The position numbers and the translations under genes were made by a program. This document shows positions 16,453 through 25,927 of a stretch of 64,000 nt of DNA, in pieces; within the stretch, counting starts at the first letter, position 1; each line of letters begins with the position of its first letter. This DNA is from Stenotrophomonas sp. Ste86 (lineage in GTDB: Bacteria; Pseudomonadota; Gammaproteobacteria; Xanthomonadales; Xanthomonadaceae), in NCBI RefSeq assembly GCF_024519465.1, contig NZ_JALJRW010000005.1, positions 67,319 through 131,318 on the forward strand, read 5' to 3'. The notes under the pieces were generated by a model. The model did not search any database and was not told where the DNA came from. It was given only the letters and a program-made list of their open reading frames with translations.

Positions 16453-17429
16453 GGCACCAGTGTACGTTGCCGCGCCAGCCGGGCACACAGGCCGGTGGCA
16501 GCGAAGAGGCTGGAAGGGTCGGCAATGCCACGGCCGGCCAGGTCCAGCGCGGTGCCGTGGTCGACCGCGACCCGCGGGTAGGGCAGGCCCAGGGTGATGT
16601 TGACCGCCTGTTCGAAGCCGCTGTACTTGAGCACCGGCAGGCCCTGGTCGTGATACATGGCCAGCACCGCATCGAAACCGGCCAGCTTGGCCGGCAGAAA
16701 CGCGGTGTCGGCGGGCAGCGGGCCGATCAGGTCCATGCCCTCTGCGCGCAGGCGCTGCAGCAGCGGGATGATCAGGTCGAGCTCTTCACGACCCAGGTGG
16801 CCGTCTTCGCCGGCATGCGGGTTGAGCCCGAGCACGGCGATACGCGGGGCGGCGATGCCGAAGTCGCGCCGCATCGCTGCGTGCAAGGTCTGCAGGGTGC
16901 GCGTCAGTCCCTCGGCGGTGATGGCGTCGGCGACCGCGCGCAGGGGCAGGTGGGTAGTGGCCAGGGCCACGCGCACCACGTCGTTGGCCAGCATCATCAC
17001 CACCTCGACCCCGGCCTGGTCGGCCAGCAGTTCGGTGGTGCCGCTGTAGGCGATGCCGCCCTGGTTGATCACGGCCTTGTGCACCGGGCCGGTCACCACC
17101 CCGTGCAGCGCACCGGACAGGCAGGCCTGGCCGGCCGCCAACAGTGCACCGATCACCGCGCCGGCATTGGCCGGGTCGGCCTGGCCGAAGCGGGACGGCA
17201 CGGCATTGCGGATCTCGCGCAACGGCAGATCGCCCGGCTCGCGGGCGATGGCGTCTTCAGGCAGGAGCTGCAGTGGCAGCGACAGCGCGGCTGCGGCCGC
17301 ACGCAGGGTATCTGGGTCTGCGAAGGCCAGCAGCCGGCAATCGGTGCGCGGCTGCTGAATCAGTCGAAGGCAGAGTTCCGGGCCGATCCCGGCGGGCTCG
17401 CCCGGTACCAGAGCGAGCTGCGGGATCAC
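16449..17429 (-). CDS. pdxA: 4-hydroxythreonine-4-phosphate dehydrogenase
   Basis: A 326-residue protein starting at GTG, 10 bp after the surA stop. It has GEPAGIGPEL at the N-terminus, the metal-binding His residues in the TGPVHKA and MYHDQGLP segments, and LNPHAGEDGH. It oxidises 4-phosphohydroxy-L-threonine in pyridoxal phosphate synthesis. Overlaps rsmA by 4 bp. The surA-pdxA-rsmA order is shared with many gammaproteobacteria. Confidence 0.96.
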   Translation of the reverse strand: MIPQLALVPGEPAGIGPELCLRLIQQPRTDCRLLAFADPDTLRAAAAALSLPLQLLPEDAIAREPGDLPLREIRNAVPSRFGQADPANAGAVIGALLAAGQACLSGALHGVVTGPVHKAVINQGGIAYSGTTELLADQAGVEVVMMLANDVVRVALATTHLPLRAVADAITAEGLTRTLQTLHAAMRRDFGIAAPRIAVLGLNPHAGEDGHLGREELDLIIPLLQRLRAEGMDLIGPLPADTAFLPAKLAGFDAVLAMYHDQGLPVLKYSGFEQAVNITLGLPYPRVAVDHGTALDLAGRGIADPSSLFAATGLCARLARQRTLVP

Positions 17430-17439
17430 CGGCCAGGCC

Positions 17440-18792
17440 TCAGGACTTCGGCGGCGTGGCGGGCGTGGCCGGCGCGGTGCTGTCGGCGCCGGTGCGCAGG
17501 TTCACGTAGGCTTCGCCACGCAGTTCCTGCAGGAAGCGGTTGTACTCCTCTTCCAGCTTGCGACGACCAATGGTTTCGCGGATCTGGCCGCGCTGGTTGT
17601 CGGTGGTGGCGTCGGTCTGGCGCGTGGCAACGCGCTGGACGATGTGCCAGCCGGCATCGGTGCGGAACGGCGGGCTGACGCCGCCGTCGCTCACGCCGGA
17701 GACCTGCTTGCCGAATTCCGGACCGAACGCGTCGGCCGGGAACCAACCCAGATCGCCGCCCTGGCCCTTGCTGTTGGTGTCCTCGGACGATTCCTTGGCC
17801 ACTTCCTGGAAGTCCGCACCGCCGGCGATGCGCGCACGCAGGGTGTCGATCTTGGCCTTGGCTGCGGCGTTGTCCTGCTGGTCGGTCACGCGCACCAGGA
17901 TGTGACGGCCGTGGTACTCGGTGATGGTCTGGCCACCGGCCGCAGCGCTGGCATCACGCACTTCCACCAGCTTGAGCAGCTGGAAGCCGCTCGGGCCGCG
18001 GATCGGGCCGACCACGTCGCCGGCCTTCATCTGGGTCATCATCTGCGCGAACGCATTGGGGATTTCATCCAGCGAGCGCCAGCCCAGGTCACCGCCTTCC
18101 AGCGCGTTGGGGCTGTCGGAATAGCGCACCGCAGCAGCATTGAAGTCCAGCTCGTTCTTGTCCAGCAGTGCCTTGACGCCATCGGCCTTCTTCTGGCCGG
18201 TGGTGATCTGCTCGGCGGTGGCGCCTTCGGGCAGGGCAATCAGGATGTGCGCCAGGTGGTACTGCGTGCCCACGGTGGCCTGCTGCTTCAGCGCGGCATC
18301 CACTTCACCCTCGCTGACGCTGATGCGGCTCTGCGCGAAACTCTGGCGCAGGCGCTGCACGGTGATTTCGTCGCGGACCGAGGCGCGGAAGTCGTTGAAG
18401 TCGATGCCGTCACGGGCCAGACGCTGGCGCAGGGCGTCCAGGTTGGACCCGTTCTGCTGGGCGATTGCGTTCAGGGCCTGGTTGAGCTCCTGGTCGCTGA
18501 CCTTGATCCCGCTGCTTTCGGCACGGGCCACCTGCAGCTTGACCAGCACCAGGCGCTCGAGCACCTGGCGGCTGAGCACGTCTTCCGGCGGCAGCTGGTT
18601 CTCGCGCCCGGCGTACTGCGCCTTGATGTTCTGGATCGCGCGGTCCAGTTCGCTCTGCAGCACCACGTCTTCATCGACGATGGCGGCAATGCGATCCAGC
18701 GGCTGGCTCTGCTGGGCCAGCACCTGCAGCGGTGCGGAGACGGTCGAGACCGCCAGCAGGGAAGCGAGTAGAACGGGAAGGGTCTTGGTCAT
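17440..18792 (-). CDS. surA: Periplasmic peptidyl-prolyl isomerase/chaperone SurA
   Basis: 450 residues. It has a signal peptide (1-26), a SurA N-terminal chaperone domain (about 30-165), and two parvulin PPIase domains (about 175-275, with LAHILIALPE, and 290-390, with GRHILVRVTD), then a short C-terminal helix and a Thr/Pro/Ala tail. It chaperones outer-membrane proteins, including LptD encoded just upstream. Its ATG overlaps the lptD stop by 4 bp. Confidence 0.96.
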   Translation of the reverse strand: MTKTLPVLLASLLAVSTVSAPLQVLAQQSQPLDRIAAIVDEDVVLQSELDRAIQNIKAQYAGRENQLPPEDVLSRQVLERLVLVKLQVARAESSGIKVSDQELNQALNAIAQQNGSNLDALRQRLARDGIDFNDFRASVRDEITVQRLRQSFAQSRISVSEGEVDAALKQQATVGTQYHLAHILIALPEGATAEQITTGQKKADGVKALLDKNELDFNAAAVRYSDSPNALEGGDLGWRSLDEIPNAFAQMMTQMKAGDVVGPIRGPSGFQLLKLVEVRDASAAAGGQTITEYHGRHILVRVTDQQDNAAAKAKIDTLRARIAGGADFQEVAKESSEDTNSKGQGGDLGWFPADAFGPEFGKQVSGVSDGGVSPPFRTDAGWHIVQRVATRQTDATTDNQRGQIRETIGRRKLEEEYNRFLQELRGEAYVNLRTGADSTAPATPATPPKS

Positions 18793-21215
18793 GGGATCAG
18801 GTTCGGATCATAGTCGTCACGGTCCGCCCCGGTATTGCTGGGCGGCACGAGATACAGGTCGTCTCGGTAGTACCCGAGAATAGCACGGCGCAAGGTACGG
18901 TCCGTGTCCTGGCCGATGGAGCTCAGGCCCTTGAGCACGAACTCGATCTGGAAGGAATTGTTGAGCTCGCCCTCGCGGTTGCGCACGTAGCGGCGGGCGA
19001 TGGCGCGGACGGCCAGGCAGCAGCTGTCCCACTGCACGCCGCCGATGATTTCCAGCGGCTTCTTGTCTTCGATGGAGTAGTAGTAGCGGCCCACCAGGCT
19101 CCAGCGCGGGCTGAGCGGATACAGGAAGGACAGGTCGGCCTGCTTGAGCAGGTCGGTGCCATCGGGGTTGAGGCGGTGGCGGTAGGAGATGTTGACGATG
19201 CCGTCGTTGGACATCAGGTAGCGCGCACGCACGCTGGCCAGGTCCTCACGCTTGTACTTGGGATCCCACTGGTAGGTGGCGCCCAGGTTCCAGCGGTCGT
19301 TGATGGCGTAATTGGCATCGGCGATCCACGCCGACTTGCCCTGTTCCACCGGCGACTGCGCGTTGTTGATGGTCACCCGCGAGTCGTCGAAGTACAGGAT
19401 CTGGCCGATGCTGCCCGAGAAACGCTCCTTGCCGGTGGTCTGGTCGATGAAGCGGGTGCTCATCGCCATGGTCAGCTGGTTGGCATCATTCTGGCGATCG
19501 GCGCCGGTGTAGCGCGAATCGCGGAACAGCTGGCCCCAGCTGAAGGTGAAGTCGCGGGTGTCGAAGATCGGCAGGTCGCTCTGGTCGCGGTAGGGCGTGC
19601 GCAGGTAGAACAGGCGCGGCTCCAGCGTATGCAGGAACGACTTGCCGCCGATGGTGGTTTCGCGGTCGAAGAACATGCCCGCGTCCAGGCTGACGATCGG
19701 CAGGCTGCGGGTGGGCGAAGTATTGCCGCGCAGCTGCTCCGGGGTCGGGTTGGTGATCCCGGCGGCGGTCAGGTTCTGCAGGCGGACCTGGTCGGCCAGC
19801 CCACGGTCCAGCTGATAGGCGGTGTAGCGGTAGGCCAGGGTCGGGGTCACATACCAGGCCGCGCCGCTGAAGGGCATGGACACGTACGGTTTGACGTCCA
19901 GGCGCGACCCGCCGAACATCTCGGTGCTGGTCCCGTCGCGCACGTACTCACCATCGGCGTCGACGATCTTGCCGTTGATGTCCTTGTGGGTGAAGCGCAC
20001 GGCCTCGGCATACACGCCGGTTTCCAGCCACGGCAGCAGCGGCTTGTCCCAGGTGAAGAACGCACGCGGCTGCCGCGCGTAGGGCAGCGCGGCTTCGGTC
20101 AGGGTGTAATCGGTGAGCTGCCAGTAGTCGGCCATCAGGCCGCCGGTCCAGTTTTCACCGGTGCCGTAGATGCCGATCTGGCTCTGCAGGTTGGACGCGG
20201 TCACCCCGAGCAGGCGGTTGGCGAAGTCTTCGGTGTAACGCTCGTCGCTCACCCAGGCCAGGTTGGCACGGGCCTGCCAGTTGGAATTGATGTTGTGGTA
20301 ACCGCCGAACTGGAACTGCCCGCGATCGCGGTCGCGCAGCTTGTCGTTGGGCAGGTAGCTGGTCTGCAGCTCGCCACGGCCACCGTCGTACAGGTAGCGG
20401 AACTCGTTGCTCAGCATCAGCCCGCGCTTGCTCATGTAGCGCGGGGTCAAGGTGTCGTCGTAGTTCGGCGCCAGGTTGAAGTAGATCGGCTGGGCATAGT
20501 CGAAGCCGTTGCGGCCGGACAGGCCCAGCTGCGGGTACAGCAGGCCGGTCTGGCGACGGTCATCGATGGGGAACTTGAAGTACGGCGCCCACAGCACCGG
20601 CACCTTGCCGATCCGCAGCACCGCGTTGCGCGCGGTGCCGAAGCCTTCGTCGTTGTCCACTTCGATCTGCGGCGCCGACAGCTTCCACACCGGCTGGGAC
20701 GGATCGCAGGTGGTGTAGGTGGAGCGATGCATCTGCCCCACCGCGCCCTGCAGGTCGACCGAGTCGGCCACGCCGTTGCCGCGCCGCGAGACCAGCTGGT
20801 ACTTGATGTCGCTGATCTTGTGGGTGTCCGCTTCCTGGTTGCCCTCGGCACGCTTGGCCACCATCCGGATCGAGGAGTCCTGGTAGCGGACGTTGCCCTC
20901 GGCGATGTAGTTGCCGCTTTCGGTGTCGAAGCTCAGGTGGTCGGTACCCAGGAACTGGTCGCCGCGCTTGAGCGCCACGTTGCCCTGGTATTGAGGGACC
21001 GTGGTGGTGCCGAACAGCTGGTCCCCCTCGATGTCGGTGTCCTGCTGGTCGCGGGTGGCGGCAGCAGCCTTATCGGCTTTGGGGGCATCGTCGAACACAG
21101 GCAGGACGTCGGTGGCTGGGCACAGGCCCCAGTTCACCGGTTTGTCGTCGGCCAGGGCCGGCAGGCAGATGGCGATGCTCAGGGGGAGAGGCAGCAGGCG
21201 GAGGGCTCGGCGCAC
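18789..21215 (-). CDS. lptD: LPS-assembly outer-membrane protein LptD
   Basis: 808 residues. It has a signal peptide (1-23), an N-terminal LptA-like domain (about 60-190, with repeated beta strands such as YQGNVALKRGDQ) and a C-terminal barrel. The disulfide cysteines are visible: LCPATD near residue 32, TTCDPS near 170 and the CC pair in WDSCCLAVRA near 700, matching the two-pair pattern of E. coli. It inserts lipopolysaccharide into the outer leaflet with LptE. It is the first gene of the lptD-surA-pdxA-rsmA-apaG-apaH-DUF1287 unit; the promoter must lie in the 120 bp between 21216 and 21335. Confidence 0.97.
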   Translation of the reverse strand: MRRALRLLPLPLSIAICLPALADDKPVNWGLCPATDVLPVFDDAPKADKAAAATRDQQDTDIEGDQLFGTTTVPQYQGNVALKRGDQFLGTDHLSFDTESGNYIAEGNVRYQDSSIRMVAKRAEGNQEADTHKISDIKYQLVSRRGNGVADSVDLQGAVGQMHRSTYTTCDPSQPVWKLSAPQIEVDNDEGFGTARNAVLRIGKVPVLWAPYFKFPIDDRRQTGLLYPQLGLSGRNGFDYAQPIYFNLAPNYDDTLTPRYMSKRGLMLSNEFRYLYDGGRGELQTSYLPNDKLRDRDRGQFQFGGYHNINSNWQARANLAWVSDERYTEDFANRLLGVTASNLQSQIGIYGTGENWTGGLMADYWQLTDYTLTEAALPYARQPRAFFTWDKPLLPWLETGVYAEAVRFTHKDINGKIVDADGEYVRDGTSTEMFGGSRLDVKPYVSMPFSGAAWYVTPTLAYRYTAYQLDRGLADQVRLQNLTAAGITNPTPEQLRGNTSPTRSLPIVSLDAGMFFDRETTIGGKSFLHTLEPRLFYLRTPYRDQSDLPIFDTRDFTFSWGQLFRDSRYTGADRQNDANQLTMAMSTRFIDQTTGKERFSGSIGQILYFDDSRVTINNAQSPVEQGKSAWIADANYAINDRWNLGATYQWDPKYKREDLASVRARYLMSNDGIVNISYRHRLNPDGTDLLKQADLSFLYPLSPRWSLVGRYYYSIEDKKPLEIIGGVQWDSCCLAVRAIARRYVRNREGELNNSFQIEFVLKGLSSIGQDTDRTLRRAILGYYRDDLYLVPPSNTGADRDDYDPNLIP

Positions 21216-21335
21216 GCGGTAGTCGGATTCGGGCGAAAACGGATCGTAGCTTGCCCCATCCCTTGCATAGGGGCAATGAAGGCTTTGCCCGGCCGGGGGT
21301 TCAGGTTCATGCGCAGGGGCCGCCCGCGCAGCTAC

Positions 21336-22247
21336 TCAGCGCAGTTGGCCGACGTGGGCCACACTGCACTCGGCCAAGGCCTGCAGGTCGTAACCGCCCT
21401 CCAGCATCGACACCACGCGGCCGCCGCCATGGCGGCGCGCCAGGCTGCGCAGCTCGGCGGTGATCCAGGCGAAATCGTCGGTCTCCAGCATCAGGTCGGC
21501 CTGTGGATCGCGCAGATGGGCATCGAAGCCGGCCGAGATCAGCAGCAGCTGCGGACGGAAATCATCGATCGCCGGCAGCATCTCGTCGGCCCAGGTATTG
21601 CGGAAGCGGAAGCCGCCGCTGCCCGGGGGCAGCAGGATGTTCATCAGGTTGCCCGCGCCGCGGTCGCGACGCAGGCCGGAGTTGGGGAACAGGCCGGCCT
21701 GGTGGGTGCTGTAGTAGGCCACGCCGGGGTCGGCGATGAAGATGTCCTGGGTGCCGTTGCCGTGGTGGACGTCGAAATCGATGATGGCGATGCGCTCCAA
21801 CCCGTAGCGGTCGCGCGCGTAGGCCGCGGCCACGGCGATGTTGTTGAACAGACAGAAGCCCATCGCGGTGCTGGCGGTGGCGTGGTGGCCGGGCGGGCGC
21901 ACCGCGCAGAACGCGACCGGGTCATCGCCGAGCATCACCGCATCCACGGCAGCCACACCGGCGCCAGCGGCATGCAGGGCCGCGCTGGCCGAGCCGGGCG
22001 AGGTCAGGGTGTCCATGTCGATCAGCCGCAGCGGTTCGGACTGCGGCTTGAGGACCAGGTCGATCAGCTCGCTGTCGTGTACGCGGGCCAGCTCACCGAG
22101 CTTGGCGGCCGGTGCCTCCCGCCAGTCCAGCTGGTCCGGAAAGGCCGCATGCAATGCATCCAGCACCACCTGCAGGCGCTGCGGGGACTCGGGGTGGCCG
22201 CGGCCGGGATCGTGTTGCAGACAGGCAGGATGGGTAAAGACCAGCAT
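21336..22247 (-). CDS. Histone deacetylase-like amidohydrolase
   Basis: A 303-residue class II HDAC/acetylpolyamine amidohydrolase-fold enzyme. Zinc and catalytic residues are visible: RPPGHHA (about 118-124), FDVHHGNGTQ (about 158), and SAGFDAH near 238 with the second metal Asp. Bacterial members deacetylate acetylpolyamines or other N-acetyl substrates; protein deacetylation is possible but not shown. It starts 33 bp after the cobalamin adenosyltransferase stop on the same strand, so the two are probably cotranscribed, though no link in function is known. Confidence 0.9.
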   Translation of the reverse strand: MLVFTHPACLQHDPGRGHPESPQRLQVVLDALHAAFPDQLDWREAPAAKLGELARVHDSELIDLVLKPQSEPLRLIDMDTLTSPGSASAALHAAGAGVAAVDAVMLGDDPVAFCAVRPPGHHATASTAMGFCLFNNIAVAAAYARDRYGLERIAIIDFDVHHGNGTQDIFIADPGVAYYSTHQAGLFPNSGLRRDRGAGNLMNILLPPGSGGFRFRNTWADEMLPAIDDFRPQLLLISAGFDAHLRDPQADLMLETDDFAWITAELRSLARRHGGGRVVSMLEGGYDLQALAECSVAHVGQLR

Positions 22248-22280
22248 GCGGGCAGGGGTTCCGGTGGGGCGCCAGGGCGC

Positions 22281-22835
22281 TCAGGCGTGGCGGCGCTCGT
22301 GCCGCCACAGCACTTCGCCGTGGCCATCGGCACGGGCCAGCACGCGGGCCAGCACGAACAGCAGGTCCGAGAGCCGGTTGAGGTAACCGATGGCCTCGGC
22401 GCGGACGGGCTCCAGCCGCGCCAGCGTCACCGTGTCGCGCTCGGCGCGGCGGACGATGGTGCGGGCCAGGTGGCAACGCGCCGCGGCCTCGCCACCGGCG
22501 GGCAGGATGAATTCCTTCAAGACCGGCAGGTCGGCGTTGTAGTGGTCCAGCTGCTTTTCCAGCGCGTCGATGTCGGCGGCTTGGATGGCCGCATGGCCGG
22601 GAATGCACAGCTCGCCGCCCAGGTCGAACAGCTGGTGCTGCACGGTGGTGAGCAGCGCCCGCACGTCGTCGGGCAGGGTGACCGCCAGCAGCACGCCCAG
22701 CGCCGAATTGGCCTCGTCGACGGTGCCGTAGGCGTTGACCCGGGCGTCGTCCTTGGACACCCGGCTGCCATCGCCCAGGCCGGTGCTGCCGTCATCGCCG
22801 GTGCGGGTGTAGATGCGCGAAAGCCGGTTGCCCAT
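22281..22835 (-). CDS. PduO-type corrinoid adenosyltransferase
   Basis: 184 residues. The N-terminal ATP-binding motif TRTGDDGSTGLGDG (about 10-23) and the C-terminal CHLARTIVRRAER and YLNRLSDLLFVLAR segments identify the PduO/EutT-like ATP:cob(I)alamin adenosyltransferase family. It makes adenosylcobalamin. It lies 12 bp after a membrane-protein gene that may be linked to cobalamin. The window has no de novo corrin synthesis genes, which fits a salvage role, though that may be encoded elsewhere. Confidence 0.93.
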   Translation of the reverse strand: MGNRLSRIYTRTGDDGSTGLGDGSRVSKDDARVNAYGTVDEANSALGVLLAVTLPDDVRALLTTVQHQLFDLGGELCIPGHAAIQAADIDALEKQLDHYNADLPVLKEFILPAGGEAAARCHLARTIVRRAERDTVTLARLEPVRAEAIGYLNRLSDLLFVLARVLARADGHGEVLWRHERRHA

Positions 22836-22847
22836 CGCGACGGCGGC

Positions 22848-23462
22848 TCAGTGCAGCACGTCGTGGCGGGCCTGCAGCAGCTTGCCGACCTGTTCGGTGG
22901 CCAGTTGCAGCGCGGCGGCCAGGCCGACGTAGATCGCCGCGGTACGCAGGTACGGCACGAACCAGTCGGCGTAGTTCTGCAGCCAGCCGGCCAGCGTCGG
23001 GTTGGCGACCATGTCGCTGCTCCAGTAGAAACCGCCCTGCGCGAACAGGTGGCATACCGCCACCGCGCCGACCAGCAGCAGCGCGGCCTTGCCCAGCGTG
23101 CTCCAGCGCGCGCCGTGGTAGCCCTGGCGCAGCAGCATGCCGCCAGCCCACATCGAGAAGTAGGCCGGCAGCAGCATCCAGGTGCCGGGCGACACGCAGT
23201 AGTGCTGCAGGTACGGCTGGCCGCTGCCGCGGATCACGAGCACATCGATCACGATCGCCAGTGCCATCAGCAGCGGGAACGCCCAGCGGGTCCAGCTGCG
23301 CAGGTAGAAGCCGCCGACGAAGAACACTGCCCAGGACGCATCCGGGATCGCCGCGAAATGATTGACCCGGGTCGCGGCCATCAGCAGCACGAGCACGGAC
23401 AGGACGAAGGCGCGGTGGGCAAGGGGGGCCATGGCAGACACGGGAAGGGGTTCAGCGTTCAT
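22848..23462 (-). CDS. Integral membrane protein next to cobalamin adenosyltransferase
   Basis: A 204-residue protein with about six predicted membrane helices and conserved-looking polar spots (TRVNHFAAIPDASWAVFF near 33-50, YLQHYCVSPGTWMLLPAYF near 85-103). The size and layout resemble a small S-component-like transporter subunit, and its place 12 bp before the adenosyltransferase suggests a role in corrinoid or related uptake; both are inference. ATG 23462 is chosen; a start at 23492 would add 10 Arg/Ala-rich residues. It is divergent from ubiH with 65 bp between starts, so no cobalamin riboswitch fits there. Confidence 0.75.
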   Translation of the reverse strand: MNAEPLPVSAMAPLAHRAFVLSVLVLLMAATRVNHFAAIPDASWAVFFVGGFYLRSWTRWAFPLLMALAIVIDVLVIRGSGQPYLQHYCVSPGTWMLLPAYFSMWAGGMLLRQGYHGARWSTLGKAALLLVGAVAVCHLFAQGGFYWSSDMVANPTLAGWLQNYADWFVPYLRTAAIYVGLAAALQLATEQVGKLLQARHDVLH

Positions 23463-23527
23463 TCTAGCGCCTGCTGCGGCACGCCGCCGCACGCGCCCGC
23501 AACGGTCGACGGCTTATCATGGGCGGT

Positions 23528-24733
23528 ATGAGTGAACGACATGATGTAGTGATCGTGGGCGGCGGGCTGGTCGGTGCGAGCCTGGCCATCGCGCTGGACC
23601 GCGCCGGGCGCGACGTCGGGCTGGTGGAAGCCACCCCGGCAGGGACGCTGCCGGCGGTGTTCGACCAGCGCAACCTCAGCTTTGCCGCAGCCACGGTCAA
23701 CGCCTTGACCGCCCTGGGCGTGATGCAGCTGCTGGGATCGGCGACTGGGGCGATCACCCGCATCCACGTCAGCCGTGCCGGAGATTTCGGCCGCGTGCAG
23801 ATGGACGCCGCCCAGTACCAGCGGCCGTGGTTTGGCCAGGTGGTGGTGGCGCGCGATTTCGGCGCGGCGCTGGAAACCCGGCTGCAGTCGCTGGCCCATC
23901 TCACCCGCTACCGTCCGGCGCGCTTCGTGCGCCTGGGCGGCACCGTCGACGGCCATCGTGAGGTGTTCATTGCCGATGACAGCGGCGAGCGCCGTCTGCT
24001 GGCGCGGCTGGTGGTGGGTGCCGACGGTACCCGCAGCGGCGTGCGCGAAGCGCTCGCCATCGGCGTGGACGCGCATGATTTCGAGCAGACCCTGTTCGTT
24101 TCGCGGGTGCGCAGCGCGCGTGCGCCGGATGGCACGGCCTACGAGCGTTTCACCGATACCGGCCCCACCGCGCTGCTGCCGCGTGGCGACCGCCACTACG
24201 GCGCCGTGCATGGCGTAGCCCGCGAGGCGGCCGATGCGGTCATGGCGCTGGGCGATGCGGCGTGGCTGCAGCGCCTGCAGGCGGCGATCGGCTGGCGCGC
24301 CGGACGGCTGCTGGAGAGTGGGCCGCGCAGCGCCTATCCGCTGATCCAGGTGCTGGCCCAGGCCCTGGTCGGCGAACGTGCGGTGCTGCTCGGCAACGCC
24401 GCGCAGACCATCCATCCGCTCGGTGCACAGGGCTTCAACCTGGGCCTGCGCGATGCGCTGACCTTGGCCGAGCTGGTGGCCGAGGCCGACGATGCCGGCA
24501 GCGATGCACTGCTGCAGGCGTACGTGGCGCGCCGCGAGGAAGACCGGCAGCAGACCATCGCCTTCTCCGGTGGACTGGCCCGGTTGACCAGCAACCCGGC
24601 GCCGCTGATGCGTCCGCTGCGCAGCCTCGGGTTGCTTGCGGCACAGGCCACGCCGATGCAGTCGATGCTGGTCGGCGGTGCGATGGGCTTCCGTGGACAG
24701 GTGCCGGCGCTGTGTCGCGGAGTGAGCGCATGA
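23528..24733 (+). CDS. ubiH: Ubiquinone biosynthesis FAD monooxygenase UbiH
   Basis: A 401-residue class A flavin monooxygenase. It has an N-terminal Rossmann fold (DVVIVGGGLVGASLA at about 5-19), the middle VVGADGTRSGVR and the C-terminal FAD motif GNAAQTIHPLGAQGFNLGLRD (about 290). By order and similarity it is the 2-octaprenyl-6-methoxyphenol hydroxylase. ATG 23528 is preferred to ATG 23519. The stop overlaps the next hydroxylase by 4 bp (ATGA). Confidence 0.9.
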   Translation: MSERHDVVIVGGGLVGASLAIALDRAGRDVGLVEATPAGTLPAVFDQRNLSFAAATVNALTALGVMQLLGSATGAITRIHVSRAGDFGRVQMDAAQYQRPWFGQVVVARDFGAALETRLQSLAHLTRYRPARFVRLGGTVDGHREVFIADDSGERRLLARLVVGADGTRSGVREALAIGVDAHDFEQTLFVSRVRSARAPDGTAYERFTDTGPTALLPRGDRHYGAVHGVAREAADAVMALGDAAWLQRLQAAIGWRAGRLLESGPRSAYPLIQVLAQALVGERAVLLGNAAQTIHPLGAQGFNLGLRDALTLAELVAEADDAGSDALLQAYVARREEDRQQTIAFSGGLARLTSNPAPLMRPLRSLGLLAAQATPMQSMLVGGAMGFRGQVPALCRGVSA

Positions 24734-25905
24734 GCCGGCGCGCGCGCGATGTGATCGTGGTCGGCGGCGGCGTGGTCGGCGCGGCCTGCGCGCTGGCGCT
24801 GGCCGAGGCCGGGCTGGAGGTCACCCTGGTGGAAGGCCGCGAGCCGTCATCGTGGCAGCCGCAACAACCGGACCTGCGCGTGTATGCATTCGCCCCGGAC
24901 AACGCACAGCTGCTTACCGCGCTCGGTGTGTGGCCGGCGGTCACGGCCGCGCGTGCCTGCGCCTACCGGCGCATGCGCGTGTGGGATGCCGGCGGTGGCG
25001 ATGAACTGCGTTTCGATGCCGACACCCTGGGGCGCGAACAACTCGGCTGGATCGTCGAGAACGACCTGCTGGTGGATCGGTTGTGGGCGGCGCTGCCGAC
25101 GGCCGGCGTGCAGCTGTGCTGCCCGGCGCGGGTAGACGCGCTGGAACAGGACGCCGACGGCGTGCGCCTGCGGCTGGAGGATGGACGCCGGCTGGAGGCC
25201 TCGCTGGCGATCGCCGCCGACGGTGCCGAATCCACCCTGCGCCGGCTGGCCGGTCTGGAGGTCACGCGCCAGGACTACGGCCAGCGTGGCGTGGTCGCCT
25301 ACGTGGACAGCGAGAAGGACAACGAAGCCACGGCATGGCAGCGCTTCCTGGTGACCGGGCCGCTGGCGGTGCTGCCGATCAGCGCGCGCCGCAGCTCGAT
25401 CGTGTGGACCCTGCCCGAGGCCGAGGCCGAACGCGTGCTGGCGTTGGACGAGGCCGCCTTCGGACGTGAGTTGACCAACGCGTTTGCCGGACGCCTCGGC
25501 GCGATGACGCTGGCATCCCCGCGCGCGGCATTCCCACTGCGTCGTCAGCTGGCTACCGGGTATGTGGCCGGTCGCGTGCTGGCCCTGGGCGATGCCGCGC
25601 ACGTGGTGCATCCACTGGCCGGGCAGGGCGTCAATCTCGGCCTGCGCGATGTCGCGGCCCTGCAGACGATGGTGCTGGCCGCGCAGCAGCGCCGCCAGGA
25701 CTGGATGTCGCCGCACCGGCTGCAGCGCTGGGCGCGCGAACGGCGCAGCGAGAATACGGTCGCCGCCTACAGCTTCGATGCGATCAACACGGTGTTCTCC
25801 AACGATGAGATGCACCTGACGCTGGCGCGCGGTCGCGCGCTGGGCTGCGCGGGCAAGCTGCCGCCGCTGGTATCGATGTTCTGGAAGCGCGCGGCCGGGT
25901 TGTAG
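24730..25905 (+). CDS. UbiH/UbiF/VisC-family FAD hydroxylase
   Basis: A 391-residue paralogue of the gene before it. It has DVIVVGGGVVGAACALAL at the N-terminus, AADGAESTLRRL in the middle and GDAAHVVHPLAGQGVNLGLRD near 283. It hydroxylates the ubiquinone ring at another position; whether it corresponds to UbiI (C5) or UbiF (C6) cannot be told by eye. Coupled to ubiH by an ATGA overlap. Two hydroxylases in tandem fit a pathway that needs three ring hydroxylations. Confidence 0.88.
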   Translation: MSRRARDVIVVGGGVVGAACALALAEAGLEVTLVEGREPSSWQPQQPDLRVYAFAPDNAQLLTALGVWPAVTAARACAYRRMRVWDAGGGDELRFDADTLGREQLGWIVENDLLVDRLWAALPTAGVQLCCPARVDALEQDADGVRLRLEDGRRLEASLAIAADGAESTLRRLAGLEVTRQDYGQRGVVAYVDSEKDNEATAWQRFLVTGPLAVLPISARRSSIVWTLPEAEAERVLALDEAAFGRELTNAFAGRLGAMTLASPRAAFPLRRQLATGYVAGRVLALGDAAHVVHPLAGQGVNLGLRDVAALQTMVLAAQQRRQDWMSPHRLQRWARERRSENTVAAYSFDAINTVFSNDEMHLTLARGRALGCAGKLPPLVSMFWKRAAGL

Positions 25906-25927
25906 TACCGGCCGGTGCCCGGCGGCG

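Noticed and set aside
18732..23531. A 1,599-codon open frame on the + strand opposite surA, lptD, the HDAC-like gene and cobalamin adenosyltransferase
   Set aside because: It is antisense to well-supported genes, is a product of GC-rich codon use, and its translation has low-complexity His/Gln/Val-rich composition with no family features.
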